From: Delphinapterus leucas
Taxonomy: Eukaryota; Chordata; Mammalia; Artiodactyla; Monodontidae
Reading direction: 5' to 3'
Assembly (NCBI RefSeq): GCF_002288925.2
Contig: NW_022098001.1
Location: 4,860,163-4,924,162 of the forward strand
Length of the DNA stretch: 64,000 nt
Shown here: positions 1-12,777 of the stretch, piece by piece
Numbering within the stretch: the stretch's first letter is position 1
Layout: every line of letters begins with the position of its first letter
Position numbers and translations under genes: made by a program
Notes under the pieces: model-generated
What the model saw: only the letters and a program-made list of their open reading frames with translations
Databases searched by the model: none
What the model was told of the DNA's origin: nothing

Positions 1-288
1 ACTAAAATAATTTATAGAATGTACTAAAACTGAATTGCAAGGAAATTTATGATAGGTAGTCACACAATAATAAAAAGCCAAAGATTAATTAACATAAAAA
101 TTCTAGCTGTCATATTTCTCTAAGTAGAAATAATTGTAATGTAATTTTATTTCACTGATTGAACCTCCAACTAGGTCCTGGGTAAAGTCAATATGAAAAT
201 GAAAGACTATGAAGGGCACCTTTAGGCCGGAAGGAAAACAGGACATGATCTCACCAGCTTCAGAGTTAAAACCATTGAATTACTTGCT
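1..288. other. Unique AT-rich sequence, nothing recognised
   Basis: No repeat family, coding potential or structured element is apparent. The stretch ends at the CA microsatellite. Confidence 0.5.
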
Positions 289-315
289 ACACACACACAC
301 ACACACACACACACA
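289..315. repeat. (CA)n microsatellite
   Basis: About 13 uninterrupted AC dinucleotides are seen directly. Such tracts are usually length-polymorphic. Confidence 0.97.
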
Positions 316-1345
316 GAGATATCCTTAATGATATTCATTATTGCTCCCAAAGGATGGGAAATTTGAAAGAAAAATGAATGAGACTTTAAAAAGATCTGTC
401 TAAACTATTTTTGGAAATAACTGATGTATAGAGTTTCATTTAAAATAACTCAAAAAATTTTGTTCATTTCACGAATTCTTAAAATATCGAAGGATTAGGA
501 GCAAAAAGAATTCTTTTATAGAAACTGTAACCAAGAAACTAAATTATTGAATTAAATTATTGTCACAATCATGTGTGGCATTTTCCTACTCACAAATATT
601 GAGAAATCACACTATAAGCAAAAGATTGAATAATTAAAAAGGTAATAATCTTAGCTTTTCAAGCATAGGACTTTTACTTTCCAAACAAATGTCTAGATTA
701 CTGAACGGACTGTATTTGCTTTCTACTCCATCTTTGTATCTCTGGAACCCAGTGCCTGCTGCACCTTAGCTCCTCAGTAAATGTTGGTTGGATCAGATGA
801 AGTAGTTTTCTCATAGCACATTGGTCTGGCCCACTATATTTAGGACTGTAATGTTTCTGAATGAAGAAAACTCACCTTTCGAGTCTTATAGGCATTCATC
901 TGGGGCTCATAAACATACTTAAGGGACCTGGTTGTTTTCCTCTCTGGTCCTCTAATGATGGTGAATTATACTGCTTTTCTAGATGTGTGCATTTGCATCT
1001 TCTGTATTTAGGATGACTTGGGATGGATTTTTGTGATTTAAGCTTATTGTAGAAGTAGCCACCAGAGGGAACCCACAAAAATGATCCAGAACTTTATAAA
1101 TGTAAAGATAAGGCAATTCTGTGCTTCTTTTGTATCAGATAATAGCATAGTAATCACTATTTTAACTACCACGTGCTTTTTGGTTAACTCTCACATTTTT
1201 GGTATAAATTCCTAAGAGTTGGTCTATAAAATGTTTGAAGAAATTTAGTCAAACAGCACTATTCAAACTGACATTTACCCTTATATAGTAACTGAAACTA
1301 ATACTCTTCTCTCCCACCCTCTACCTCTTACCCCCCAAAAGCCTC
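316..1345. other. Mostly unique sequence with a faint L2-like 3' end
   Basis: Nothing clear apart from about 715-805, where 'cccagtgcctgctgcacctt' followed by 'cagtaaatgttggttgg' resembles the 3' end of an L2 LINE in sense orientation. The short open frame at 896-1078 on the minus strand has no recognisable product. Confidence 0.4.
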
Positions 1346-1560
1346 AAAAATCAAGAGACTTGGATTCTGGTCCTGGATCTTGAGATCTTGGGCAAGGCCA
1401 TTTACATCCCTGGACTTTTGTTTTTTTTTCGTCTGTGAAACAGTCTCAACAAAACCTATATCATAGGGTAATGATGAGGTTTAAATAGAATGAGAAACGA
1501 TTGTAAGAATGCTTAGATATTTAAAATTTTACATAAATGCAAGGTAACATTTTGATGATA
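1346..1560 (+). mobile_element. MIR SINE relic, sense
   Basis: The order of landmarks fits the MIR core: a 'cttggattctggtcctggatctt' type start, 'cttgggcaaggccatttaca', 'tcgtctgtgaaacag', then 'atagggtaatgatgaggttt'. It is strongly diverged, as expected of an ancient mammalian repeat. A poly-T run interrupts the middle. Recognised by eye; alignment to the MIR consensus would confirm it. Confidence 0.7.
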
Positions 1561-2599
1561 AGGTATTAAACCTTGAACATCCAGAACGTCAGTGAATGAA
1601 AGGTCTGGGTTCCATTAATTTTCTAGTTAACTGAAGATGAAGGGAAAACTATTTTTCAATCGTTATTTTTTAAAACATATTTCTGAAACAAATCAATTTG
1701 CTTTCCTGCAGCACTATAAAAAGTTAAGTCTTAAGATTAAATGGGATTTAACAACCTGTTAAACAGTAACTCTAACTGTAATATTGTTATAGTTCATTCT
1801 GTAGGAGTTGGATCTGAAACTATCCTGATCAAGGATCCTTAGGAATTTTATTTTTGTTTTGTACTTAATGCCGAAAATCAGCTGATTTTTTAGAACTTAT
1901 TTCTTTTTTAATAAAAGTATAGTGTAATGAAAAAACTGTTCATGGTGACTTTACCTTTAGTGAGCACAGGTTTTTGTAGTGAAATCCTATTCTGTAAATA
2001 TATCTGATTTATCGTCAAAGCATTAGAAAATGTCAAGACATCTGGGGCATTTTGATTTTAAGTTCAAAAAAATTGAAAGAGTGAATCTCTACCTATCACC
2101 CCTGTGCAAGAATTTACCAAATTCATGGGCTAATTGGATTCAGTAATTTAAGTAGCATTTTCCAAAGACAGATGATGGTTTCCACTAAGAAACTAAAATG
2201 AATGGACTTGTGTCTGGGTTGGAGGAGCCCACAGTCTCTGTAACATCCAGCTTTTACCAGAAGCAGTTTGTCCATTTGGGGTGATGTAATTTAATTGTGG
2301 GATATATGTTACCAGAATGTAAGTTAGATATGTTAAAATTGTGCCCTACTGTATTTAAAAGGAGCTGAGTGGTATTTTATTTTTATTGTTAAAACATCCA
2401 CATAGTGTTGACGAGAGCATCTGTTTTTAATTACGCCTATAGCTAGAACAAGACAGTATCTTTTATCATTAACTTTCTAAGGTGTTTATTTTAAATGGGG
2501 CTTTTCTTTTTTTTTTTAATTTTTCTTGTGGAGAGATAGATGATAGATAGATTTGTATACAAACACAAATATTTAAAGCACATTGTTTGGTAACTGTAT
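1561..2599. other. Unique AT-rich sequence
   Basis: No family recognised. It contains a T run near 2505-2519 and a short GATA-like simple repeat near 2531-2552. Confidence 0.45.
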
Positions 2600-2690
2600 A
2601 TCTGTTTCCTCTCTAAGAATATGAGCAATTTAAGGTCAGAGACCATGTTCTACTTGCTTGTGTGTCCAGGGAGATATTCAGAATTGTCAG
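2600..2690 (+). mobile_element. L2-like LINE 3' fragment, sense
   Basis: 'aatatgagcaatttaaggtc' and 'agagaccatgttctacttgc' resemble the L2 tail around 'tgagctccttgagggcagggac'. A CHR SINE begins directly after it. A second L2-tail-like phrase, 'gcttagcacagtgcctcaca', lies at about 3090-3112, so the SINE and some other sequence may separate two parts of one relic. Confidence 0.5.
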
Positions 2691-2692
2691 CA

Positions 2693-2828
2693 GGACTTCC
2701 CTGGTGGTCCACTGTTTAAGACTCCGTGCTCCCACTGTAGGGGGCACGGGTTCGATCCCTGGTCAGGGAACTAAGATCCCACATGCTGCTTGGCGTGGCC
2801 AAAGCCAAAACAAAAACAAAAACAAAAT
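2693..2828 (+). mobile_element. CHR SINE, short tRNA-derived form, sense
   Basis: It starts with 'ggacttccctggtggtcca' and has the pol III B box in 'ggttcgatccctgg' near 2750. It ends in a CAAAA-type tail. The GC-rich distal half present in longer copies is absent, so this is a short CHR-type copy of about 130 bp. No clean target-site duplication was found. Confidence 0.88.
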
Positions 2829-3368
2829 TGGTAATGGACAGTATGTCATGGGCACTAACCCATCAGAGCTAAGAACGGGTCTAGGTGCTAGAGCTGGGGC
2901 CTGGAGAACTCCTGCTGTGTGCCTGGTATTAATCTTTTGTTGCTGGACCATAGAAAAGTCTGAATTCCAGAGGGGTGTACAAGATGGCAAAAACAATGGC
3001 TGGGGTAGGTGGGGTGCCCAGGGCAAGATTTTAACAACTAGCATGGACATAATGCCCACACTGGCTAAAAATCAGCTTTGTTTCTTCAGTGCTTAGCACA
3101 GTGCCTCACACATAGTAATACTTACTAACTCTGTATAGAATAAAAAATAATAAATTTTTTCCACACTCACCAATTAAAGCTGAGAGAAGCCAGTCTGAGA
3201 GTATTCTGGGTAAGAACAGAAATACAGTCATGTTTGAAAATACTGCTGTAGATAACCCACAGAGGAAACAGGACACAGTACATATATGCACAGAGACACA
3301 CAAACATGGTATTGAAAATGAGTTGTACATAAAGAGAAAAAAGAATGATTATGTACCAATGATACCAA
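2829..3368. other. Unique sequence between two SINEs
   Basis: The open frame crossing 2662-3096 runs out of the SINE into unrelated sequence and is not a gene. The only repeat-like phrase is the L2/MIR-like tail at about 3090-3112. Confidence 0.45.
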
Positions 3369-3616
3369 CATCCTTTATTTTTATTTCTTTATTTTATATA
3401 TATTTTTTGTGGTACGTGGGCCTCTCACTGCCGTGGTCTCTCCCACTGCAGAGCACAGGCTCCGGACGCGCAGGCTCAGCGGCCATGGCTCACGGGCCCC
3501 GCCGCTCCGCGGCATGTGGGATCTTCCCGGACTGGGGCACGAACCCGTGTCCCCTGCATAGGCAGGAGGACTCCCAACCACTGTGCCACCAGGGAAGCCC
3601 CATCCTTTATTTTTAT
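3369..3616 (-). mobile_element. CHR-2 SINE, antisense, with perfect 16-bp TSD
   Basis: Read on the minus strand the element begins at 3600 with 'gggcttccctggtggcaca'. It carries the B box, the GC-rich distal segment ('ccgcggagcggcggggcccg') and a degraded A-rich tail near 3400. The flanking duplication 'catcctttatttttat' is identical at 3369-3384 and 3601-3616, proving a single retroposition event. Open frames across it on both strands are SINE artefacts. Confidence 0.96.
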
Positions 3617-4330
3617 AGTGAGGGGTTTTCAACCAGAAAATCATCCAGAACGCTGGGTGAGCTGTAGACAAAATGGCTGAAAGTTGTCTGGATTCAATTG
3701 CCACTATTCTCATGTATTCCGATTTACCATTTGCTAAGACTCAGGAGGAAGACGCAAAGTTCTAATTAACACTCAGCCAAAATGAATACGCAAAAGGTGG
3801 AAGTTCCTAATATCTTAAGTTGGGGGCAGAGACTGAACAACTGACAAATGTTAGAAATAGTAAAGAATTATCATAGCCATATAAGCAACAGAAAATTAAT
3901 GATTTTAAGCAAGAGTAATAGAAGGAGTATAACTTGTGCTAAAATTAACTACACTGCTTTGGCCAAAAAAAAAAAAGACAAAAACTTATTAAAGAAGAAA
4001 AGCTTTCTAAGAACCAACTACTGAAGCCATTTGGGCAATACCTAAGAATTCAAGAATATCTTGTAAAGGAATTATGTGTCAGTAATAATTATTCTGCTTC
4101 ATGAACATAAGCCCTAGGTAGATTTCCTGAATTCTGCCCATTTCCAACATAGGCTCAATGTCATTTACATTTCCTAGGTGTCTTCTGAGGAGACAGCTTC
4201 ATAGACAACAACCTACTCACCGTAAGCTTTAGAGACGAGCACAGGTTTACAAATGGCACCTGCATATCCAAGCAGGAAGTGTGAAATGCATATGTCCAAT
4301 CCACTACGTCTGTGCCTTTAGGTGAACCAA
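3617..4330. other. Unique sequence, nothing recognised
   Basis: Contains an A11-12 run near 3966-3977. No family or coding signal is apparent. Confidence 0.45.
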
Positions 4331-4660
4331 CTTCCAACGCCTCCTTGAACAAGATCTGCACTCTTCACATTTCTACTTAGAATCTTCTTTATCTCCAGAA
4401 CGTCTTTCCCCATTGTTCATCTCTATCCTTTTATCCTCAGCCTATTCACACCTTTGCTAGGAAAGCCTTCCTGACTTCCCCAGAAAAAAATGTGTCCCTC
4501 CTGCCCTTTTCTGGATATGGTGCACAGCATGCTCGGCCTTGTGTTGTTCCCGTCTGATCGCCCCAAGTTATAAGGGCCATGAGGTCTCAGAGCCTCCTTC
4601 TTCATCTTTGCATCCTTCATTCCATCTTGTAGAATGTTTATACATAGAAGATTCTTGACC
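4331..4660 (+). mobile_element. L2 LINE 3' region, sense
   Basis: 'gaaagccttcctgacttccc' followed by a pyrimidine-rich stretch, 'atggtgcacagcatgctcgg' and 'aagggccatgaggtctcaga' matches the order of landmarks in the L2 3' region (AGCCTTCCCTGACTCCCC ... AGGGCAGGGA). Diverged and incomplete. Confidence 0.6.
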
Positions 4661-6985
4661 ATTTTTACTGTTCAGAGCAGAAAAGAAGAGCATGAAACTC
4701 AGCATTTCTAAAGGTTTCTAAGACGTGTGCAAACTCAGGACTTCAAAATCCCACCTATTTCTGCTCCAGTGGACAGAGATTTCTTAAAGAATCTCATTGT
4801 AATGAATAGAGCCCAGGAAGCGGGATGCCACCATGGCTCACAGTCATGCGGTGGACTCATTCTGCAGCCCTGTTGCCGTTCTCAGACTATGACATTCAAC
4901 AAATCACCTGCTGTCCATAGCGTTGTGTGTTTTTTAGAATAATACCTCAGCTACCCCCCACTTGAATGATTTATAACTTATCATTAACAATCACCATCCA
5001 TGTTTTTAAAAATCACTTCTGTAAGAAGCTTTGATCCAGAAATGAATAAATTCAAGGCTGCTTTCCACAGCTGACCCACTTTCCAGTGACCCATCTTGCT
5101 CTTTCAGACTATACAAATGACTATTTCATACACTAGAAAATAACACAGAAAACAGATATTAAAGAATATAGTACTCTTGTATACGTGTATATACATATAT
5201 ATGATAATTATGCTTCCCAGCGTAGTAATTCCTAATCAGATTTGTTATTCTGTTTGTCTTCTTTGAAATCTTGTTTACGCTTTTTTCCAAATTAAATCAT
5301 AGCAAAAACTTAGTGATGGACTAAAAATATTCAAATAGACGATATCTCAAATGTATAATTTCTTTATACTTGCGTGCCATTTAACTGGACTAATGTTTGA
5401 AAAGCACCAGTCAATGAATGCTAATCTTTTAAATCATAGATTTGTAAATAAATACATGGAAATGGAGTTAAGATATCCAAATAAGCCTATCTGCTTGTGG
5501 CACTAAAAAAAATCCTTATAAAGAAGAAAAATAAAGCACAAGCAAGAGTAAATTGCAGGAAAATGACCACATATTAAAATAATAACATAGATTCTACATT
5601 TGTGCGTGAATGTGCCATCAAGGCTAATATAAACACCTAGCAATTCTCTCCATACAAAAACACATTGTATTTTAAAATCTAGATATTCAACAATGATGAA
5701 TGTCATCAAAAGCAGCCATGAGAATGACCCTCATGTCTATACTTCAAAACCTTGCCAAGAAATGTATTCCCCATATTGTCATAAACAATCTATTTGACTT
5801 CATTATCTCTGATAAACATTTCCCATCAATTCTTTTGAAGTACATAACTATTGACATGCTTCCAGATAACAACAGATAGACCAGAATAACATTTTCTTAA
5901 CCCTCTTCGTCAAGGGCTTCCTTCATAATAAAATATACTTTTAAAATTCATGTAGAATCATATCATTGAAATATTATTTTAGCCACAAGCTTCTAATAAA
6001 TAAGGCTGTGTGTTAAGCAAATTCAGTCTTTTCAAATGCTTTCAAACTAAGCATCACATTTTTTCTTCTGCAATGAAAAGCCCCTGAACAAATTAGCAAG
6101 TCTGTCTGAAAGCCTGTTCAGAAGTAGTATTTTATCAAGTAACATTTAAAAAAATTGACTTAACTGTTAAAGATCACATCAGTGTTCCCACCCGAACCTT
6201 ACCACTAGTTATCAACAAACTGTTCATCTGTAAACTCATAGAGCCCTGAATCTACAGACTCTATTTGTCAGTCAATTTACCTACTTTGTATTAACCACAG
6301 GCTTTGTGGCTAATGTTTACTATGCTGAGGAATACTTGCTGAATTAAGCAATGTTGTCAAAGTGATAATAACCTTGTGTCATCAATATTAATATTGACTC
6401 ATCATATTTCCAAAACATATTTTAATAAATTACTTTTTCCTTGAGGAAAACAGAACATACTATAAGTTTAACATAAAATCAAGAAAATCCTGGTATGTTT
6501 ATTATGGGAAAGCATCGGTGGAGCTAGTCTCTAGGAAAAAGGGAGGATGACACATATGCTTTATCCTCTTCTACAGAGGTCTACTGTCAACTGACTGGAA
6601 GTTTACTGTCCATCACTGAATGGCTAAGAGAGACAACTAACTTCTAGGCAGGCTACCATCCTGTGTTGTGCACTTTGACTGTATTTACACAAACACAGAT
6701 GACACGAACTAAAGTCCTTAGTGAGAAATCCCATGACTGGCTTGCATAAGACTATAGGAAATTGGCCTAAGGTGAATGAAAACTCTTAAGGAAAGTCATA
6801 GCATGGAGGCCAAGTTCCTTCTAGGCAGGACCTGCATTAATTCACTTACCTGAGGAATTGCTGGAACCCTTTACCTTGATGGGTCAGGCATGGTGCCACT
6901 AAAGCCTGGGGTTCTTGCTCTGCACACCTTCTGGCAAGTCAAAAGCAGAGACGGTCTAGTTTCACCTGTTTCTCAAGATAGTAAC
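4661..6985. other. Long unique AT-rich region
   Basis: No transposable element, RNA gene or convincing ORF is recognised over about 2.3 kb. A TA/CA-rich patch lies near 5175-5205. The stretch 6060-6330 has balanced composition and few simple runs and could be conserved non-coding DNA, but only a comparative alignment could show that. Confidence 0.4.
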
Positions 6986-7230
6986 AGCCTGGTGACGGTT
7001 AAGAGTATGCATTTGGGTATCACACAGATCTGGGTATAAGTACTAACTCTACCACCTACTAGCTGGGTGGCCTTGAGCAATTAACCTAATTTCTGAGATT
7101 TAGTTTACCACATTTGTGAAATGAGGCTAAAAACAGAACCTACCTCATAGGATCACTGTGAGATTAAATGAGATACTGTGTGCAAATCAGTTGTTAGAAC
7201 CTAGGAAATACTCAAGTTAACTATGATGAT
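6986..7230 (+). mobile_element. MIR SINE relic, sense, fairly complete
   Basis: Clear ordered MIR landmarks: 'ggttaagagtatgcatttgg', 'ctctaccacctactagctgg', 'gtggccttgagcaattaacc', 'gatttagtttaccacatttg' and 'acctacctcataggatcact', then 'attaaatgagatactgtgtg'. This is the tRNA-derived head through the conserved core and L2-like tail. Confidence 0.88.
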
Positions 7231-7349
7231 AACAATGCCCCAATTTAAAAATGCCATCTAATTCACAAAAGTATTCGTGGTGAATGTTCATAATATGTCT
7301 GTTTTGACCTCACTGTGTCGTAAGACTCAAGATAGGTTACTGAAAATCA

Positions 7350-7830
7350 CAGCACAGGGAATTTTCAAGAATACTGGGCAGGGGTTATAATTACAGTGGT
7401 GAGCAAGACATTCAAACTCGTTTAGAGCTTCTAGTCCCATTGGGAGGAACAGAAGTAAAAGTCAGTTTCAAGCCAATGTAATGATGATAAGCACTGTACT
7501 CTATGGACACTTGTAACCGAGGCTTGGGTGTTAGTGTGTGGAATGTTCTGGAAGGCTTACTGAGGAAGTGACATGAAGACGAGAGAGACCTGAGAATGAG
7601 TAGGGAGTTAGATACACATGCAGCGTTGGGGTGAAAGGGAGTGAGGGACGAAGGATAAAGGTGATGAGAGAGGGTACATATGGCAGGAAGCCACCATTAG
7701 AGACAACAAGAATAATATATGCAAAGGCCCAGAGAGAAGAGACTGTTGCAAATGTGTGTGGTGGCTGGGAGCTAGGAGGTAAAGCACAGGAGCAGATCTT
7801 ATGTTTGTTGGTGGCTGACTAGATGGCAGT
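7350..7830 (-). mobile_element. L2-like LINE relic, antisense
   Basis: 'gtggtgagcaagacattcaa', 'gttctggaaggcttactgag', 'gaagtgacatgaagacgaga' and 'tatgcaaaggcccagagaga' occur in the order seen in antisense L2 3' sequence. The short ORF at 7631-7822 lies inside this relic and is not a gene. Confidence 0.55.
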
Positions 7831-7884
7831 GTGGCCAGGCCCAGACTCTGGAGTCACATTACTTTGTGGGTAGGGGAGGGTCAG

Positions 7885-7985
7885 GGCTTGGATTCCACCC
7901 TCAGAGATTCTTATTCAATTGGTTGTGGATGTGGTCGAAGTGCTGATATTGTTTAAAGGCATTCTAGACAACCAGTATTTAAATT
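7885..7985. mobile_element. Possible MER5-type hAT DNA transposon relic
   Basis: 'cctcagagattcttattcaa' and 'ttggttgtggatgtggtcga' resemble the MER5A phrase around AGATTCTGATTCAGTAGGTCTGGGGTGGGGCC. It is short and diverged, so the assignment is tentative. Confidence 0.4.
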
Positions 7986-9957
7986 TCAAATAATCCGGAT
8001 CAACCTATCAAAAGGGAGCTGGAGCATCTGGTAATGGACCTTCATTCTGAGTCAAGGAAAATGGGGTTGTGATGTCAGGTAACGCTTTCATGACAACTGC
8101 TTACAGGTACCTTCCAAACCTCCTAGGAAAAAATGCCAGTGATGAATCCTCAGGGCCACACAGCAAATACTCACAAACCCATCTAGGATTACATCCTTGT
8201 TTTCAAAACCGGCCATGGTTGTGTCCCAGGTACCCATTTTCATTTATATCCCAAGATGCATCTTTTGGCTATAAAATAGAAACATTGGAAATTAACTTTG
8301 CTAGATAATGATAATCCCATCATTAACCTATGGCAAACAGTTGTTACTGCACAGGTACACTCAAGAAAAACTAACAGAAAAGAGATGCAGGGCGTGAAAT
8401 TTGCTCTATTATTTTTTGCAATGTGGCCTGTTTACTCTTTCCTTGTTTGTCCATGACCCAGGATCCATGGACATGAGCTAAGTCATAGGCATAATTTATT
8501 CTTAGCCAGCACTCATGAATTGGCCATAGGTGGTAGCATGTTGCATTTATGTGAAAGGAGCTCTGCTTTTAGTTAGGTGGGAAAGGTACCTCCAAATTTG
8601 TTTCTCCAGGGTGCCCACTGCACTGGGGTTCTCAGTCATGAATAATTGCTTATGTGAATAGTAACATTCTTTTCTTATACAAGTTATCACCACACTCCCA
8701 CCTATCTACCCTATTTGAGTTAGAAGCTGTTTGGTGTGAGATTCAGCTTCCATCCACACAACATTATTTCAGCTATATTTTATACTCACTTTTCTTTTTC
8801 CTGGAAGTAGAGAAAGGGGCCCTTGAGCTGTCTTCTACGATATTCCCGCCATTCATTCTCAGCCTTCAATCTCCCACGCACCTCAGTGCTCTAAACCTTA
8901 TATCCAGATGCTGCCGGCTCCTGACTGTCCTTCGGAGAGTTGAATATAGAGACCTTGTCATTCTGTGCAAAGTCATTTGTTCACAGTGGGGACCTGGGTC
9001 TTGATGTGACTGAGGACAAATTCAAAAAGCAATATACAATCAAATTATTAATGAAATCGGATCATCTTTTTCTGAAATTTTATAAATAAAATATGACTAA
9101 GTATTTTAGCTAATATGCTAGGTAATTATTTCAGCAAGAGAAAACAGGTATATTTTGTAACATTTCTGCAAAGGAAGGAAGAAAAGCTGCATAAGACACT
9201 TATTTCTGACGTTTAAGTAAATTCACTCAAAAGGAGTTATTTCACTAAGACCATAGCTTTAGTCATCAATCAATAATAACACAAGTCCCAAGAACAGAAT
9301 AAAAGGTCCAGAACCCACTGCTCAAAACCTGCCAGGAAACACATCCCCCAAGGAAGAAAGGTAAAAATATCAGAGGGAAACTGGCAATATCTCCCAGGGA
9401 TCTACAAGATGCCTAGAAGTGAATGTCATTTTCTCACCAATAATCTGCACTTTAATCTTACATGAAACAATTTTTCACAAAAAAAGTCTCTGTTCCCTTG
9501 TGTTTGATAAAGAAAAAGAATTAGAAATAGGCCCAATTTCTTTTAGAAATGTAGGTTTCTTCAGCTTTTGATTGGCCTTTCTCATGACCCCCTATACAAG
9601 AAGACAGATAATAAATATAATGATTTATACTGAAAAGAGAGCAGTGAGGATAATGGCCCAAACAGTGCTGTCTTTTAGTGTGTTACCATAGTAAATAATA
9701 GCAGTACACTCACATATACTTAAGGTTGTAGCCGCAATTCCATTATAATTCTTGTTTTTCAGAAGTTTACAACTTGGTCTTGACAATATACTCTAGCCTG
9801 AAACTAGCCATGTTTTTGTTTTTGTTTTGTTTTCTTCAGTCAAAGGCTGGTTTTCCTTGATTGTTACACTGTTATTGAATAATCAAATTGGAAACTTAAA
9901 TAATACTTTCACTGTTTTCTGGCTATACTTTGTATATATCGAAATCCTCTTCTGTAG

Positions 9958-9960
<3 letters not shown>
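7986..9960. other. Unique region, nothing firmly recognised
   Basis: Open frames at 8069-8308 and 8654-9004 have no recognisable domains, no codon-bias signal visible by eye and no splice context. I treat them as chance ORFs. Confidence 0.4.

Positions 9961-9961
<1 letters not shown>

Positions 9962-9994
<33 letters not shown>
9962..9994. repeat. (CA)n microsatellite
   Basis: About 16 uninterrupted CA dinucleotides. The overlapping short ORF (9827-10042) encodes a Thr-His run and is an artefact. Confidence 0.97.
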
Positions 9995-9997
<3 letters not shown>

Positions 9998-11613
9998 CCA
10001 TTGGTTTGCCTATACATTCAACACTTGTATTTAGAAAAATGAAGAACATTCAGTGCATTCAATGTTCTTTAATTGGTATGACCACTATAATAACTTACTA
10101 CAAAATACCTAAAACGACATATATTAAAATGTTTTTATATGCAGTTCTTCAAATAATACGACACTTTTGATTAAGGTACATAGTCCCAGATGAAAACAGA
10201 AACACAATTCCAATAAAGGTGGGCAATCAAATTCAATAAAAGACATTAATAAAGAAGAAATCAAATATTTCAATAAGCCCGAGTGACAGTGGGCAATTTT
10301 TTCATTGTATTCATTTTATACCCTTAACAGGAGGAGAGAATATTTAGACTCTAAGTATAGTTTGCCTTAATTTGTACTGTCCAAAAAATTTACTCAATGG
10401 GAGACAAATTCTTCTAGTAAAATAATAAATGTTACCTGTTCAGTAGTAGCAGAAGGAGAATTAGGAACCATGTAGAAAATTATAAACAGTGCATAACCTG
10501 TGTCCCCAAAAGCCTGAAACTTATAATAATTTGGCACTGATGTTAATTCTGCTGACTTAGACCAAAAGAGTCTTTTGGTGAGAGAAAAAATGTCCTGTGA
10601 AAGAATAATTAGGAGGAAAAATTCTGACACTGTAGCTCTTGTTTGGACCTAAGAAAGCAAATGCCTAAATCCACATAGTTCATTGCTGAAAAGAGAGATT
10701 CTCTTTAGACTAAGAGCTACCTCAAATATTCTGTCGTATTCATTCTTTTTTCTCATGCCTAAGAAATACAATTTTGTCTTATGGAAAATGGAAACTTGAC
10801 TTTTATAGTAGATTGCCCAAGATTTAATTTGCAAACATTAACAACTCTACCTTAGTTTTCTAAGTCAAACAGGGAAAAAAGAGAAAATTTCTCAATTTGA
10901 GCAATTCTTGGAAATATTTTAAGTTGAAAAAGAATTGGCTAATTTTTTATTTCAATTCCAAACTAAAGAGGTCCTTAAAAATGGAGGAAAAATAATTAGC
11001 TTGAAAAGAGTGAAAAAAACTATTAAAATGGCAACATTCTTCTAGCTATTGCTTATCAGACCCCAGATTATAAGAACAATAAATACAGGTGATACTTGTA
11101 ATTTGGATAGAAACTTACCAAAAGAGCTAAATGAAGGAAATCAGCATCTACTAGAGATTCTATTCAGAGAGTGATCCAGAAAAATCAAAGACACTGGAGA
11201 GAAAAGAGGCAGCATCTACAATGGCTGCGTTGGAACCATGAAAGGGAAATATCTGACATCAGAAATTTTAAAATATCCTACTTTGTAAAAGTCTTTTGTA
11301 TAAAACTATAGGGTACTAAAATATGAAGGTAAATTAAGGACTAGTGTTCAGTAATAAATAATACATATGTAATATAACCTGTTTTTTAAATCACAAAATC
11401 TCATTTACTTGTCCTCTTGCAACTACCCAAATCCACTGTGATCAGCAACAGAGGAAAACCATCAGGAGTGCTTTGCCTGCCTTCATGATGCCAACACCAG
11501 AACATGAAAAAGCACACCTGAAATCTCATGAATAACTTCATGGGTATGATAAGGAGACTCAGATACGTCCCAAATGTGGTTTTAAATTTGGGAGTAAAAA
11601 TGAGATTAAAAAA
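9995..11613. other. Unique AT-rich region
   Basis: No repeat family or gene recognised. Long A/T-rich runs only. Confidence 0.4.
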
Positions 11614-11851
11614 CAACAGCAACAGGGCTTCCCTGGTGGCACAGTGGTTGAGAGTCCGCCTGCCGATGCAGGGGACGCGGGTTCGTGCCCCGGTCCAGGA
11701 AGATCCCACATGCGCCGTGGAGCGGCTGGGCCCGTGAGCCATGGCCGCTGAGCCTGCGTGTCCTGAGCCTGTGCTCCGCAATGGGAGGGGCCACAACAGT
11801 GAGAGGCCCGCGTACCGCAAAAAAAAAAAAACAAAAAAACCAACAGCAACA
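11614..11851 (+). mobile_element. CHR-2 SINE, sense, with TSD
   Basis: The element runs from 'gggcttccctggtggcacag' at 11625 through the B box 'ggttcgtgccccgg' and the GC-rich distal part to 'gaggcccgcgtaccgc' and an A-rich tail. The duplication 'caacagcaaca' is present at 11614-11624 and 11841-11851. Long open frames on both strands here (for example 11401-11856) arise because the SINE is GC-rich. Confidence 0.96.
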
Positions 11852-12392
11852 AACAATTAAAGCACTAAAAAGCCAACGCAGAGAATGGAGCCAAAGACAT
11901 GGTTAATCAAAGAGAAATCCCACCTGTGAGGGGCAGGATAGTTTAGTGATTATCAGTACAACCTCTGCAGTCAGGCTGCCTCCTGAGATTTTCTACTACT
12001 CCACACTACCTCTTTCATTTTTCTACCATCAGACGCTTGAGAATGAACAAAAATGACCCTTGAAATTTTGTCATCTTCAAAAGTTTGGGGATAAAAGAAG
12101 AAAAATGACATAAAATGGAGCTTCCCAAGACCTAAGCCTTCTGGAGGACCTGACAACAGTTCTTTCACTGCCTGTCCTGAGGGACTGGCCAAGAACGGCC
12201 TCTGGACACCATTTGGGGCTCAGCGGGATGCAACCTCCAACTCTATGAGGAGTCAAAAGCCACCCTTGGAAGGGAAAATGTTAACTCACCAATCTCCCCC
12301 AGAAAGAAGCTCAACTTCTGGCTGTGAAATGTTCACTATTAGTAGTCACATGATACTAGTAACACTCTTCACCAAAAGTTATTATTTGCTTT
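11852..12392. other. Mostly unique sequence with a short MIR-like patch
   Basis: About 11935-11990 ('tagtttagtgattatcagta', 'cctctgcagtcaggctgcct') resembles the start of a MIR in sense orientation. The rest is unrecognised. Confidence 0.4.
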
Positions 12393-12777
12393 AGAAATAT
12401 ATTTCTGGGACTTCCCTGGTGGTACAGTGGTTAAGAATCCTCCTGCCAGTGCAGGGGACATGGGTTCGAGCCCTAGTCCGGGAAGATCCAACATGCTGAA
12501 GAGCAACTGAGCCCGTGTGCCACAACTACTGAGCCTGCGCTCTAGAGCCTGCAAGCCACACTACTGAGCCCGCGTGCCACAACTACTGAAGCCCAAGCAC
12601 CTAGAGCCTGTGCTCTGCAACAAGAGAAGCCACAGCAATGAGAAGCCCGCGCGCCGCAACGAAGAATAGCCCCTGCTTGCGACAACTAGAGAAAGCCCGC
12701 GCACAGCAACGAAGACCCAAAGCAGCCAAAAATAAATACATAAATTTATTTTTTTTAAAAAAAGAAATATATTTCTG
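12393..12777 (+). mobile_element. CHR-1 SINE, long form, sense, with perfect 15-bp TSD
   Basis: The body (12408-12762) begins 'ggacttccctggtggtacag' and has the B box at 'ggttcgagccctagtcc'. It contains the repeated 'gccacaactactgagcctg' type segments of long CHR-1 copies and ends in a TAAA/T-rich tail. The TSD 'agaaatatatttctg' is identical at 12393-12407 and 12763-12777. Confidence 0.96.

Noticed and set aside
12408..12480. A tRNA gene, from the internal A/B-box-like motifs
   Set aside because: The tRNA-like segment is the head of a CHR SINE, lacks a foldable complete cloverleaf and recurs in all SINE copies.
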